NCBI RefSeq assembly: GCF_963082655.1
Contig: NC_081556.1
Span: forward strand, 68,805,227 to 68,869,226
Reading direction: 5' to 3'
From: Stomoxys calcitrans
Taxonomy: Eukaryota > Arthropoda > Insecta > Diptera > Muscidae
DNA: 64,000 nucleotides
Below, piece by piece: positions 11,498-23,045 of the stretch (position 1 is its first letter; each line of letters starts with the position of its first letter). Under the pieces are notes generated by a model that had not been told where the DNA came from, did not search any database, and saw only the letters and a program-made list of their open reading frames with translations. Both the position numbers and the translations under genes were made by a program.

Positions 11498-13018
11498 TTT
11501 TTATACCCACCACCGACGGATGGGGGTATATTCATTTTGTCATTCCGTTTGCAACACATCCAAATATCTATTTCCGACCCTATAAAGTATATATATTCTT
11601 GATCAGCGTCTTCAATCAGCGCTACAGTCTTCAAAAATAGAGATATTGAGCTGAAACTTTGCACAGATTCTTTTTTTGTCCATAAGCAGGTTGAGTTCAA
11701 AGATGGACTATATCGGACTATATCTTGATAAAGCCCCCATATAGACCGATCCGCCGATTTATGGTCTTAGGCCAATAAAAGCCACATTTATTGTCCGATT
11801 TTGCTGAAATTTAAGACAGTGAGTTGTCTTAGACCTTTCGATATCTTCCGTCAATATGGCTCAGATCGGTTCAGATTTGGATATAGCTGCCATATAGACC
11901 GATCCTCCAAAATTGGGTCTAAGGCCCATAAAAGCCACATTTATTATCCGATTTTGCTGAAATTTGGGACAGTGAGTTGTCTTAGACCCTTCGACATCTT
12001 CCGTCGATATGGCTCAGATCGGTTCAGATTTGGATATAGCTGCCATAAAGACCGATCCTCCAATTTAGGGTCTTAGGCCCATAAAAGCCACATTTATTAT
12101 CCGATTCTGCTGAAATTTGGGACAGTGAGTTGCCTTAAACCCTTCGACATCTTCCTTCAATATGGCTCAGATCGGTTCAGATTTGGATATAGCTGCCATA
12201 TAGACCGATCCTCCAATTTAGGGTCTTAGGCCCATAAAAGCCACTTTTATTATCTGATTTTGCTGAAATTTGGGACAGTGAGTTATGTAAGGCCCTTGAA
12301 CATCCTTCGTCAATTTGGCCCAGATCGATTCAGATTTAGATATAGCTGTCATATAGACCGATCCTCCAATATAGGGTCTAAGGCCCATAAAAGCTACATT
12401 TATTATCCGATTTTGCTGAAATTTGGGACAGTGAGTTGCCTTAGACCCTTCGACATCTTCCGTCAATATGGCTCAGATCGGTTCAGATTTGGATATAGCT
12501 GCCATATAGACCGATCTCTCGATTTTAGGTTTTGGGGCCATAAAAAACGCATTTTTTGTCCGATGTTGCCGAAATTTGGAACAAAGTGTTATGTTAAGCC
12601 CCTCCACATATTTCTGCAATTTGGTCTAGATCGATCAAGATTTGCATATAGCTGCCTTATAGACCGATTTCTCTATTTAAAGTCTTGGCCCCATAAAAGG
12701 CACATTGTTACTCCGATTGCACTGAAATTTTACACAATGATTTATATTATGTTTTTCGACATCCGTGTCGTATATAGTTCAGATCGGTTTATTTTTAGAT
12801 ATAATTTCTAAAAAGACCAATATTTTGTTATATACAATTGAACAATAACTTTTACTTATTAGTATTTGGTCTAAATCGGAACATATATTGATATAGCTGC
12901 TATGGGGCATAAGGTTTCGTTTTTCACCGAATTTTGGTGAAAGGTGGTTTACATATATATACCCGAGGTGGTGGGTATCCAAAGTTCGGACCAGCCGAAC
13001 TTAACGCCTTTTTACTTG
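11498..13018 (+). mobile_element. HINE/DINE-1-like family A element, complete
   Basis: Best family A copy, about 1.52 kb. Left end TTTTTATACCCACCACC; conserved block GACCCTATAAAGTATATATAT and TGTCCATAAGCAGGTT. The 153-bp units have their GATATAGCTGCC-type start at 11727, 11880, 12033, 12186, 12339, 12492, 12645 and 12798, with no length change. Right end GAGGTGGTGGGTATCCAAAGTTCGG, imperfect hairpin, then CTTAACGCCTTTTTACTTG(TT). Open frames such as 12260-12811 arise because 153 is a multiple of three and show no protein family signature. Confidence 0.8.
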
Positions 13019-13039
13019 TTGTGTAACATTTGGATCGGC

Positions 13040-13190
13040 TAGCTTTACTTGTTAGATTGCTTTCGACAGACAGTAGAACGGAGGCACATGGCTAGATTGA
13101 CTTCAAATGTCATAAGATCAAGGTCAAGAATCGAAATGATGAATTTAGTATTCCCCCATTCTTTGGTGGAGGTTACGAGTATAAAAATGT
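13040..13190 (-). mobile_element. Family B left-end fragment, decayed
   Basis: Reversed left block: GCTAGCTTTAC, TTTCGACAGACAG, ATGGCTAGATTGACTT, CCCCCATTCTTTGGTGGAGGTTACGAGTATAAAAA. Strongly mutated and short, with no array attached. Confidence 0.6.
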
Positions 13191-13588
13191 GACAAACTTT
13201 TCCTGCTAAGATTTTTACCATTTTTCAACTTACTAAGGGATACGTTTTGCAATTAAAAATATATAATTGAAATTTTTGAATAGTTTTGAGTTGAATAGTT
13301 ATTTAGAAATAATAAAATTTAATTGTAGCTAAAACTTGTAAATCCTTATTGTATATGAAGGGTTTCAGCCAAATACCCGTTTTTCTACTCTGGAAATCCT
13401 GCTTTATTAGCTAATTGGTCACGTTATCTATGAACGATCGAATGTCGAAGTCGCCTTATGATATGCTTCTAAAAGGATCTTAGTTCGCATAACAACTTGG
13501 CCGCAAACAAATGTAAGGGTTGTGTTATTTACCCCCCGAGCGAATTATCTTATTTGTGTGGAGAACTAATTTTGTTGACTGTATAGTC

Positions 13589-13652
13589 AGAATGAGGTTC
13601 GCATAGCAGTAACCCACCTGAAGAAAACAAGGCAGCAAGAGTCGATGAGTTG
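13589..13652 (+). pseudogene. RTE-type LINE reverse transcriptase fragment
   Basis: The plus strand encodes EVRIAVTHLKK and, after a one-base shift, NKAARVDEL. This is the conserved start of the reverse transcriptase domain in RTE-like LINEs (EV..A...LK..KAAG.D.L). It is very short and frameshifted. It may belong to the same decayed copy as the RT remnant at 16093-16760, separated by the family A insertion at 13976-15212, but the link is inference. Confidence 0.5.
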
Positions 13653-13975
13653 AGTATATCGATTTATACCAAAATTGCCATGTATGTTGAAAGCCATAAC
13701 AGAAGTCGTGGTGTAAAATCAGCTACCAAAAAGTCATATTGGAAGATCGATTAATAAAAGAGCTGTCGCTACGATGGAAAGCTGAACACACGACTCCAGA
13801 GATTGTTGTTGTCGATTGTATATAGGTGTCACAGAGAAGATTATCTTCCGCACTGTGACGTTAACCGAACAAGCTGGCAGATGCAATTGATTAACGACAC
13901 GGCTTTATTTCAGATTGGGTGAAGTGGATTTCTCGAGATATGAGAAACCACTATCCAACATACCAAATAATTTGG

Positions 13976-15212
13976 AACAAGAAAAAAGGCGTAAGTTCGG
14001 TCGGGCCGAATTTTGGATATCCACCACCTCGGGTATATATGTAAACAAACCTTCGTCGTAACCCGGTGAAAAATACATAATTTATGCCCTCATAGCAGCT
14101 ATATCGAAATATGGTCCTACTTGGACCGAATTCGACACGGATATTGAGCCGTCTAATAAGTACAAGTCATTGTTAAATTCTGTAGAACAAAATATTGGTC
14201 TTTTGGTAATATCCAAATACAGACCGATCTGAAGCTTATACGACACGGATGTAGAAAAGCCTAATATATGTCACTGTCCCAAATTTCGGTGAAATCGAAC
14301 AATCAATGCGCATTATATGGGCACAAAACCATTAATCGAGAGATCGATCTATATGGCAGCTATATCCAAATCTGGACCGATTTTGGCCATACTGCAGAGA
14401 GATGTCGAGGGGCTTAACTTAACTCACTGTACCAAATTTCGGCAAAATCGGACAATTAATTCGCCTTTTATGGGCCCAACACCTTAAGTCGAGAGATCGG
14501 TCTATATGGCGAATCTGGACCGATCTGAACCATATTGCAGAAAGATGTCAAGGGGCTTAACTTAACTCATTGTCTGTTCGACGGCATCGGACAATAAATG
14601 CACCTTTTATAGGTCCAAAATCTTAAATCGAGAGATCGGTCTAAAATTGTCCAAAATTTCGGCGAAATCGGACAATAAATTCGCCTTTTATTGGCCCAAG
14701 ACCTTAAGCCGAGAGATCGGTCTATATGGCAGCTATATCCAAATCTGGAACGATCTGAACCATATTGCAGAAAGATGTCAAGGGGCTTAACTTAACTCAT
14801 TGTCTGTTCGACGACATCGGACAATAAATGCACCTTTTATAGGTCCAAAATCGTAAATCGAGAGATCGGTCTATATGTAAGCTATATGCAAATCTGGCCA
14901 AATTGAAGAAGGATGTCGAAGGGCCTAACACAACTCACTGTCCCAAATTTTTGCAAAATCGGACAATAAATGAGCCTTTTATGGGCGGTCTATTTGGCAG
15001 CTATATCCAAATCTGGATCGATCTGGGTCCGAAGGGTGTCGAAGGCCCTAACGCAACTCACTGTTCCAAATTTAGCAAAATCGGATAATAAATGTGGCGG
15101 ATCGGTCTATATGGGGGCTATATCAAGATAGTTCGATATAGCCCATCTTTGAACTTAACCTGCTTATGGACAAAAAAAGAATCTGTGCTTCCTTCGGAGG
15201 TGGGTATAAAAA
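13976..15212 (-). mobile_element. HINE/DINE-1-like family A element
   Basis: Reversed copy. Right end AACAAGAAAAAAGGCG, hairpin GTTCGG-TCG-GGCCGAA (one wobble pair) and GGATATCCACCACCTCGGGTATATATG. About seven A-type units follow (ATCGAGAGATCGGTCTATATGGC, GGGCCTAAC.CAACTCACTGT). The left conserved block is mostly deleted: AAAAAAAGAATCTGTGC runs straight into GGAGGTGGGTATAAAAA. Confidence 0.75.
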
Positions 15213-15873
15213 TGAAAGAATTCGAGTTGGGTTTTATTGAGGGATGATAAGTTCTCGACGATTGATCGTTTACTTTCAACTAGGAAACCTAGCCACTTAA
15301 TTTTATTTCATTTTAGAACTAGTTAAAGTTTAAACAAACTATGATATTCTTGTCGATACTGATTTTAGTGTGAATTGTACATTTTCATAACAGTTCAATT
15401 GTAATTCATATAATTTCGCGCAAATCGCATAATAATTGAACCGATATAGCTCATTTTCACGAACGACCCTACGGAAAATGTGTGGTCAATTGCCCCAAAT
15501 ATAACGCTCCTAAACTGGAAAATTTGTTACCTGTCACAGGACATACAGGGAATTAATAGTTTCAATTTTCATATCTTATGATTCTTAATTATGTTAAAAA
15601 TTTGCTTATCCGTTAAGTATATTTGCTTACTATTGTTATCTCCCTTAAAAATGCTTGCAAAGTATACCTATCCCTTTCGAACTGTTCCAGGACCTATCCT
15701 ACGGTGTTAGAAAAAGTGATAGTGATAGGTTCTTTCCATGTAAGGGGACGAGAACTGGGACCGGTCTCTATCACCAGAGGACCTATCCCGTTGGGGACCT
15801 ACATTATAAAGAAGTATGAAAAACACCAAGAACAACGAATGCGTACCTAAGAAAAAAATAAACTGTCCCCAAC
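15213..15873. other. Unassigned DNA
   Basis: No repeat family recognised. A 75-codon frame at 15623-15850 has no family signature and I do not call it. GGGACC/GGACCTA motifs recur at 15689-15805 without forming a clear repeat. Confidence 0.35.
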
Positions 15874-16092
15874 ATAGATACATTTAAGGAGGTATATTCA
15901 CCGGTTTATTCTGTGAAAAGAGAAAAAGCAAAAGTGGCCAAGCAATGGGCTAAAATGACCGATAATTTGTGTTAATAGACACATTTAAGCAGGTGTATTC
16001 ACCGGTTTATTCTGCGAAAAGAAAACTAAACCAAAGCAGCCACGCAATGGACAGGAATTACTATTGATATGACCGATAATTTGTGTAAATAA
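15874..16092 (+). repeat. Imperfect tandem duplication, ~101-118 bp
   Basis: Two adjacent copies begin ATAGATACATTTAAGGAGG (15874) and ATAGACACATTTAAGCAGG (15975). They share TATTCACCGGTTTATTCTG, GGCCAAGCAATGG-like and TGACCGATAATTTGTGT. The second copy carries an extra ~15 bases near ATTACTATTGAT. Confidence 0.75.
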
Positions 16093-16760
16093 GGGTTAAT
16101 GTACCCTAAACTTCGTGCAGGGAAATTTCGTTCACATCGCATTGAACATTATCAATATGGTTTTAGACCTGGTAAATCCTGCACAGGCACGATATTCACT
16201 TTACGCCAAATCTTCTAAGCGACCACCTAGAGCCCTATACGTTGAAAGAGTTTGCAAGCCATGAAGGAGTTTAGTATCTCTAAGAAATTGATACGAATTT
16301 GCAGGATGATATACGTTCCTTTGCTAAAATAGCGAAGAACTTTTCCGATTATAAACAGATGACAGATTGTCTTGCGAAGATCAGCTGGAGAATATCAAAT
16401 GAGATGCAAGTGTGAATAGGCATGGCGTACTATTCACGAAAGTACACATGTAAGCTTATGCCGACGACATCGCTATTATGAACCGATTACTAAAAGTAAA
16501 AACTGCTGCCTTCAAAAAGGTCGAAAAAGAGCCATATCAAATGGGCCTGCCTGTTAAAGGAGAAACGTCCTCTGAATCCGAACAAACAATGAAAGTTGGT
16601 AACTAAAACTTTGAGATAGTCAGCATATCTACCTACGCATTTACCACCATAAGTAAAACGAACGACAATTGTTTGGAAATAAAATCAAGAATAATATTGG
16701 CTAGCTTGCGCTAGTCTTAAGTCGGACTGACCAAAGCCTCTGGTTTTCAAATTTGAAACA
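16093..16760 (+). pseudogene. RTE-type LINE reverse transcriptase pseudogene
   Basis: Disconnected frames read like the RT of RTE-clade LINEs. They include HYQYGFRPGKS followed by IFTLRQI near 16145-16215, KEFSISKKLIRI near 16265, AYADDIAIM (the YxDD catalytic motif) near 16455-16480, and FKKVEKE..QMGL near 16515-16550. A degenerate IKSRIILASLR match to the conserved EIKRRI.LA segment lies near 16680-16715. Stops (one just before AYADD), frameshifts and deletions break it throughout. It is non-functional. Confidence 0.7.
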
Positions 16761-16829
16761 TTAGTCATTCAAGTCATGTGGTGGTATTCGGGTTGGACGT
16801 TGAAGGGAATAAATATGCTTTATATAGCA

Positions 16830-17010
16830 AATTTCAACCAAATCGAATAACACGGCTCCCAGAGACTCATAAAGTCAAGTTCATTTTATATGGGAACTAT
16901 ATCAATATCTGAACCCATTTGGCCCTTTTTCGTTTTCCAGCGACACACTACAATAAGTAGTGACTGCAAAATTTCAAGCGGATGGCTTCACTCGAACCAA
17001 CGCTATCGAG
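16830..17010 (-). mobile_element. Family B array remnant
   Basis: One decayed B-type unit plus part of the left block, in reverse orientation: GCAAATTTCAACCAAATCGAATAA, TTTATATGGGAACTATATCAA, CTACAATAAGTAGTGACTGCAAAATTTC, AAGCGGATGGCTTCACTCG. No ends are preserved. The following 17011-17488 has no assigned feature. Confidence 0.5.
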
Positions 17011-17488
17011 ATTTCGATAAAAGGGCTACAAGGTGAGCAGAAAATCGGAGGTAACACTATGAGAAAACTGAACCTATATGACCCGTACTTTGCACTGATT
17101 TGGAAGGTTCCAATATAACGTTCGAAACTTCAACGGAAACGGAAGAAAAATACGACTACCCTTAATAAAATAAAACCATGTTTCAGTACGATTGCATGTG
17201 TTAAGACAATAGTGTGGTTAGTGCAAACAGACAGCATAAAAATACGAATGTGACTCAAGTGCTACGGATATATTAAATGACTTCGTATTTATATTTCCGA
17301 TTTGTTCAATACATGTGTTGGCTCCAAAAGTAGGGTTTTTTCCATATTTTATTTGTTGAATAGTCAGGAGTCGGGATAGTCACAGAAAGTCGGGATAATC
17401 TAGCCCAATCTCGACCATCTAGCAAGCCAAAGTTTTGTGTAGATATAAATACGACTGGAGAGTGCAGTGCAAGTGCTATTTAGTAATT

Positions 17489-17800
17489 ACAAGATATGGC
17501 CGGGCCGAATCTTATATACCCTCCACCATGGATAGCATTTGACACATTCTATGAATGATTTTTTGAAATATATACATAAACTTATAATATGATATGGGCA
17601 GTATATGTCATGACTGTTAAAACTACCATTTTTAAAATATTAGCCAAATTGGATAATAATAACGCCCTCTAGAGGCTTTGGAAGTCAAATCTGAAGATCG
17701 GGTTTTATGGCAGTTATAAAAGGTTATAAAACTCCTTAGACCATACCTGGCGCTCAAGAAATCAAGATACGTGATCGATTTTATGGCAGCAATTTAAATC
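17489..17800 (-). mobile_element. Family B right-end fragment
   Basis: Reversed right end: ACAAGATATGGCCGGGCCGAATC, then TTATATACCCTCCACCATGGA. Two decayed units follow (CGCCCTCTAGAGGCTTTGGAAGTC, GGTTTTATGGCAGTTATAA). The AGTAAAAGCGTGCT stretch normally between the terminal ACAAG and the hairpin is missing. The array stops just before a tRNA-like sequence. Confidence 0.65.
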
Positions 17801-17810
17801 ACCCATGCAG

Positions 17811-17880
17811 CCGAGTTGGTAGCATGTTCGGATTACCAGTGCGGTGGTCATGGGTTCGATTCCCAATGGACATAAATAGT
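17811..17880 (+). repeat. tRNA-like SINE head
   Basis: It contains a B-box-like GGGTTCGATTCCC at about 17850 and an upstream GAGTTGGTAGCATG segment resembling an A box, at tRNA-like spacing. It does not fold convincingly into an acceptor stem and lies in repeats, so I read it as a SINE head, possibly a different family from the common one here. Confidence 0.45.
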
Positions 17881-18829
17881 ACAAGTGAGTCTGATTAGAA
17901 AACTACCACTTTGACATAAACTAAGCATAGTGTAATTTAAGGATCCTTTTGAATTGTGTACCAGATAAAGTTATGGCAGTTTGCCAGATACGACAAACTT
18001 GTTAAGAAAGACGGATATGTGTGACAATTCATCCGCCTTTTTCCATCTGTTGGTCTCAGTTCTCCATTCATTGTTTTGTCATATTGCCATTTCTTGCACC
18101 ATGCTATGCTTTTTTATTTCGTGCTCCGACTAAATGTTAAAAGTTGACCCTAAGCTGGGGAGTTCAAGCCACAGGAAACACACTTTGTCGCCTTTTTGCC
18201 ATATATAAAACGAACTTTCCATTTTCTCCCACTGCCTTTGTTTACGAATAGTACTCGACATTGAAATCCTCATTATAGGCCAAACTTACCATCTTCATAT
18301 CCACACACACACACACACATATATACACTCCTATACAATAAATCTGGATGGACAGACATTCCAGTGTTTGTGAGGCTATTGTTTCACACATACTCGTATA
18401 TACATAAACATCGATAAAAACAAATGTTTAAGCACTCTCTCTACAGTATAGAAATCTGTGTTGGTTTCTTTTGAGTATGTTACTTCCATGTTAATACGAA
18501 TATTTTGGGAATTAGGGCTAACGGTTCAAAGCAAAAACCACCCGAATTCAAAAGCAAATGCAAAATGTAAATTTTTCCCATGAACTTTCCACTAAGGAAC
18601 AGGGCAAACTTATATATAAATTTTATATCAAAATAGCAAAATGATTGCTATTACAACAAACATTTCTTGCTGCTTTTAGATGGAAAAAATTTAACTTTAA
18701 ACAAGTTCTTTGCCAGATATCTCTTTGCTTATAAAGAGACATAGGATAATGGATAAGAATTGTTATGCTATTGAAGCTATACCAAGGGCAATGCTTGGCT
18801 TGGCTGCTAGAGACCAAAGTGGAAGTTAT
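17881..18829. other. Unassigned DNA with a CA microsatellite
   Basis: The only distinct feature is a short (CA)n followed by (TA)n run at about 18299-18328. No coding signal or repeat family was recognised. Confidence 0.4.
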
Positions 18830-19968
18830 TGTGCAAAATTTCATCCAAATCGGATAATAATTGTGCCCTTTAGAGGCTCAAGAAGTATAAACTGGAGATC
18901 GGTTTATATGGGTGCTATATCAGGTTATGAACCGATTTAGACCATACGTGGCATAGTTGTTAGAAGTCATAACAAAACACAAAATTTCAACCAAATCGGG
19001 TAATAACTGCGCCCTCTACCGGCTTAAGAAGTCAAGATCTGAGAGGGGCAGACTTCTCAAATATCAATGAGTGCTGTCCGATTCAAGTTTTTTTAAGCTC
19101 AATGATAAGGGGCCTCCCTTTTATAGCCGAGTCCGAACGTCGTGCCGCAATGGGACACCTCTTTGTAGAGAAGTTTTTACATGGCTGCCATACCAAATGG
19201 TACAGTACCTCCCAAATGTCGCCAGCATTAGGAGGGTATAATCACCGCTGAACATTTTCATGATGTTTTCGCCAGGATTCGAACCCTGCCGTTCAGCGTC
19301 ATATATGGGAGCTTTATCAGGTTATGATTCGAATTGGACCATACTTGGCACAGTTATTAGAAGTTATAACAAAACACATTATTCAAAATTTCAGCCAAAT
19401 AGGATAATTATTGCGCCCCAAATCGGATAAAAGTTGAGCTCCTAGAGAGCACAATTATTATCCGATTTGGCTGAAATTTGCATAATAATTTGTACTTCGA
19501 TTTCAACAACTGCTTCAAGCATAGTCTAAATGAGTCCAAAACCTGTTAGTCTAAGCCGACTTCTAGGGCTCCAAAAGTCATATTGGGGGTTCAGTTTATA
19601 GGAGTGTACATCTATTTATGGATATCTCTGAATGGGATTTGTTGTGGGTCTTAGAGCGAAGGTTCATACTTCTAATAGCAAATTTTAGCCAGATCGGAAA
19701 AAAGTATGATTCAAGGGGCTTAAGAAATCAAATTGAAAGACCGCTTTATAGGGGAGCTATATTCAAATCTGAAACGATATGGCTTATTGCAAGGACCTCT
19801 ATCAATTCTAAGTACTTCTGCGAAATTTCAAGTGGATATTTTTCTTTCGACTGCGATTCCGTCAGACGGACGGACCGATTTGTTCCAAAACTTTTTATCG
19901 GATCACATATCAATACTTCGAAGCGTTACTACATTATTTCACCCCCATCGTAGGGTGTTGGTTTGAAA
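18830..19968 (-). mobile_element. Family B element, rearranged and interrupted by a SINE
   Basis: Reverse B-type units (TTCATCCAAATCGGATAATAATTG, GGCTCAAGAAGT, GGTTTATATGGGTGC) run to about 19040, are interrupted by a minus-strand SINE, and resume at about 19304. A short stretch at about 19446-19555 is in the opposite orientation (TTATCCGATTTGGCTGAAATT). Reverse units then resume to a decayed left end near 19950 (CACCCCCATCGTAGGGTG). The right end is missing. Confidence 0.65.
19041..19303 (-). repeat. tRNA-derived SINE, nearly complete
   Basis: Reversed copy: GGGGCAGACTTCTCA, ATCAATGAGTGCTGTCCGATTC, TATAGCCGAGTCCGAACG, CATGGCTGCCATACC, CGCCAGCATTAGGAGG, then the B box as GGATTCGAACCC followed by GCGTCATA. 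It lies inside a family B array. The first part of the tRNA-like head is missing. Confidence 0.75.
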
Positions 19969-20027
19969 TGAAATAATTACCAACAAAATAACTGCGGCAT
20001 TGATATACTACATCATTATCATTAAAA

Positions 20028-20826
20028 AGGCATTAAGTTCTGTCGGAATTCGTATACCCACCACCTAGGGTATGTATAAACTACATTTCGTTAAAATCTG
20101 GTGGAAAATGTACGATTAGAACCTATAGCTATAGCTATAATTAAATATGGTTCGATGTGGACCAAACTCAACGTAATCGGGCAATAAATGCGGTGTTTAT
20201 TGGCCTGAGACCTTAAATCGAGAGGTCTAATTTCTCACAAAGGCCATACAAGTCATTGTGCCAAGTTTCAGCCAGATTGAGTTATAAATGCAGCCTAATG
20301 CTGGCAATATTTGTGAGGTACAATGCCATGTAAAACTTCTCTCCAAAGAGGTGTAGCACTGCGGCACGCCGTTCGGACTCGGCTATAAAAAGGAGACACC
20401 TTATCATTGAGCTTAAACTTGAATCGGACAGCACTCATGTATATGTGAGAAGTTTGCCCCTGTTCCTTAGTGGAATGTTCATGGGCAAAATTAGCTTTTT
20501 TTTATGAGACCAGGACCCTAAATCGGGAGATCGGTCTATATAAGGGCTATATTAAGATGACCGATTGACCGATTTGGACTATATTCATCACGGAGGTTGG
20601 TATCTTAACACATTGTGAATAATTTCATCCAAATTGGGTATTAATACTACTCTCATGAGCCTAAGACCCTAAATCGCTAAATTGGTCTATACGGGGGCTA
20701 TATCAAGATATAGTCCAATATACACCATATTGGAACTTAACCTGCCTATGGCAAAAAAGAATCTGCGTAAAGTTTCAGCATAATATCCTTGTTTTTAAAG
20801 ACTATAGCGTGATTTCAACACAAGGA
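20028..20826 (-). mobile_element. Family A element, truncated, with nested SINE
   Basis: Reversed copy beginning AAAAAGGCATTAAGTTCTGTCGG (decayed hairpin) and TATACCCACCACCTAGGGTATG. A SINE interrupts it at 20291-20496. The array resumes with GGACCCTAAATCGGGAGATCGGTC. The left portion ends after AAGACTATAGCGTGATTTCAACA, so the left terminus is missing. Confidence 0.7.
20291..20496 (+). repeat. tRNA-derived SINE, body and tail
   Basis: It carries CCTAATGCTGGCAATATTTGTG, TTCTCTCCAAAGAGG, CACTGCGGCACGCCGTTCGG, CTCGGCTATAAAAAGGAG, ATCATTGAGCTTAAACTTG, GTGAGAAGTTTGCCCC and TGGAATGTTCATGGGCAAAA. The tRNA-like head is absent. It is inserted in a family A element. Confidence 0.75.
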
Positions 20827-21777
20827 CAGTTTTAAGTTTTTAACATTAGCTTAAAAAGTTTAAATTGAGTAAATAAAGCAATCTTTCTTATCTTATAATA
20901 TTTAGTCGTGTAGTTATTTTTCCATCCCTTAATTGGGAGTAATTTATATGAAAACGTGTTTGATAGAATAACTTTACGCAAAGAACCGAAATATTTATTA
21001 CCGAAACAAATATAGATATTAAAACATATGTTCTTCACTGTAGTGAAGCTTTTAATTTTTACTGTATATTTAAATGAATCCGTTTGGGAGGGAAACTTGT
21101 TTTTCAAAATTGCAATCCCTAACTACAAGTACTTTCCGGACTGTTCCAATCCATACATCAGCCATTTTGGTACAAGTTTATGTCCGAGTCCCAGTTTATG
21201 TATGTGTGATTTTCGTATAGTGTCAGTAAATGAAATGATAAAAGAAAAATAAATAAACTATTAAATGGAAAAACCATCAACATAAAGATCTGCCGAGGAA
21301 TTTATATGTGAGTGCCGGCGTATATTAAATATGTGCATGTATTAAGGCGGGTAAAGATATTAATGCTTGCCAAATAGTTTTTGTGCCGCAGTTCTAGTAG
21401 TTCGTCTAAATCTCACATTGTGGCGAATGACTAGGATATGGTCTAAACAAGTGGGCAGGATAGTGAACTTGTATGACCGCGCTTACTGTCATTGTTTCGC
21501 ATTTCATGTGGGCTCAACGTAGACATATGGGGAAAAATCTCCAAATTAAGAAACTCTTGGGTGTGTGTGTGTGTTTCAGATTATTATACTCTCATTATTG
21601 TTTTTGTTATACAAACACAGAGATTTTTTTTATATATAAGAATCTATACAGAAGGTTACACATTAAGACATCTTCATATTCAAACGAAGCAATTGTTACG
21701 GTTTAAATGAAGCAGAGGTCTTTTATTTCATGTAACCATATCAAGTGTTAGATTTGACAGTGACCCAAATGTATAGA
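20827..21777. other. Unassigned AT-rich DNA
   Basis: No repeat family or domain recognised. A short (GT)n run lies at about 21560-21576. Overlapping short frames at 21473-21710 have no signature. Confidence 0.4.
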
Positions 21778-23036
21778 AAGCCGAACTTTGTATACCCACC
21801 ACCTCGGGTATATATGTAAACCACCTTTCATCAAAATCCGGTGAAAATTGTATGCCTTATGTCCCATAGCAGTTATATCGAAATATGTACCGATTTGGAC
21901 CAAATACTAATAAGTACAAGTCATTGTTCAATTGTGTATAACAAAATAAATTTCAGTAAAATCGGATTATAAATGCGCTTTCTTCAGGGTCAAGACTTTA
22001 AATCGAGATATCAGTCTATATGGCAGCTATATGCACATTTCGGCCGTTCTAGACCAAATTGCATATATGTGAAGGGGCTTAACTTATCTCTCTGTCCCAA
22101 ATTTTGGTGACATCGGACAATAAATGCGCCTTTTATGGGCCCAAAACATTAAATCGAGAGATCGGTCTATATGGCAGCTATATCCAAATCTCATCCGATC
22201 AAGGCTAAATTGACGATGGATATCGAAGGGCCTAAGACAACTCACTGTCCCAAATTTCAGTGAAATCGGATAATAAATGTGGCTTTTATGGCCCTAAGAC
22301 CCTTAATCGGAGGATCGGTCTATATGGCAGTTATAACCAAATCTAAACCGATCTGGACCAACTTAACGAAGGATGTCGAAGGGCCTAACATAACTCACTG
22401 TCCCAAATTTCAGGGAAATCGGATAATAAATGTGCCTTTTATGGCCCTAAGACCCTTAATCGGAGGATCGGTCTATATGACAGGTTGAACCAAATCTGAA
22501 CCAAATTAACGAAGGATGTCGAAGGGCCTGACATAACTCATTGTCCCAAATTTCAGCGAAATCTGATAATAAATGTGGCTTTTATGGGTCTAAGACCCTA
22601 AATCGGAGGATCGTTCTATATGGCAGCTATATCCAAATCCGAACCAATCTGAACTAAATTGACGAAGGATGTCGAAGGGCCTAGCACAACTCACTGTCCC
22701 AAGTTTTAGCAAAATCGGATAATAAATGTGGCTTTTATGGGCCTAAGACCCTAAATCGACAGATCTGCCTATATGGGGGCTATATCAAGATATAGTCCGA
22801 TAAAGCCCATCTTCGAACTTAACCTGCTTATGGACAAAAAAAGAATCTATGCAAAATTTCAGCTCAATAGCTCTATTTTTAAAGACTGTAGCGTGATTTC
22901 AACGGACAGATGGACGGACATGTCTAGATCGTCTTAGATTCTTACGCTGATCAAGAATATATATACTTTATAGGGTGGAAATGGATATTTAGATGTGTTG
23001 CAAACGGAATGACAACATGAATATACCTTTATAATA
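21778..23036 (-). mobile_element. HINE/DINE-1-like family A element, left tip deleted
   Basis: Reversed copy starting at decayed GCCGAACTTTG and TATACCCACCACCTCGGGTATATATG. It has about seven A-type units (AATCGGAGGATCGGTCTATATGGC, GACGAAGGATGTCGAAGGGCC), then AACCTGCTTATGGACAAAAAAAG and the conserved block to GTTGCAAACGGAATGA. The last 25 bases of the left end are lost. Unit length is 153 in the better part, with a ~10-base deletion near 22480. Confidence 0.75.
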
Positions 23037-23045
23037 TAAAGGCAT

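Noticed and set aside
11801..12811. Long frames with repeated peptide motifs in 153-bp arrays (also 1260-1864, 31139-31527, 44433-44768)
   Set aside because: They exist because the DNA unit is a multiple of three. They occur on both strands and break wherever indels occur, and show no protein family signature.
17811..17880. Functional tRNA gene
   Set aside because: A B box is present but no convincing acceptor or anticodon stem; it lies among decayed repeats, so it is better read as a SINE head.
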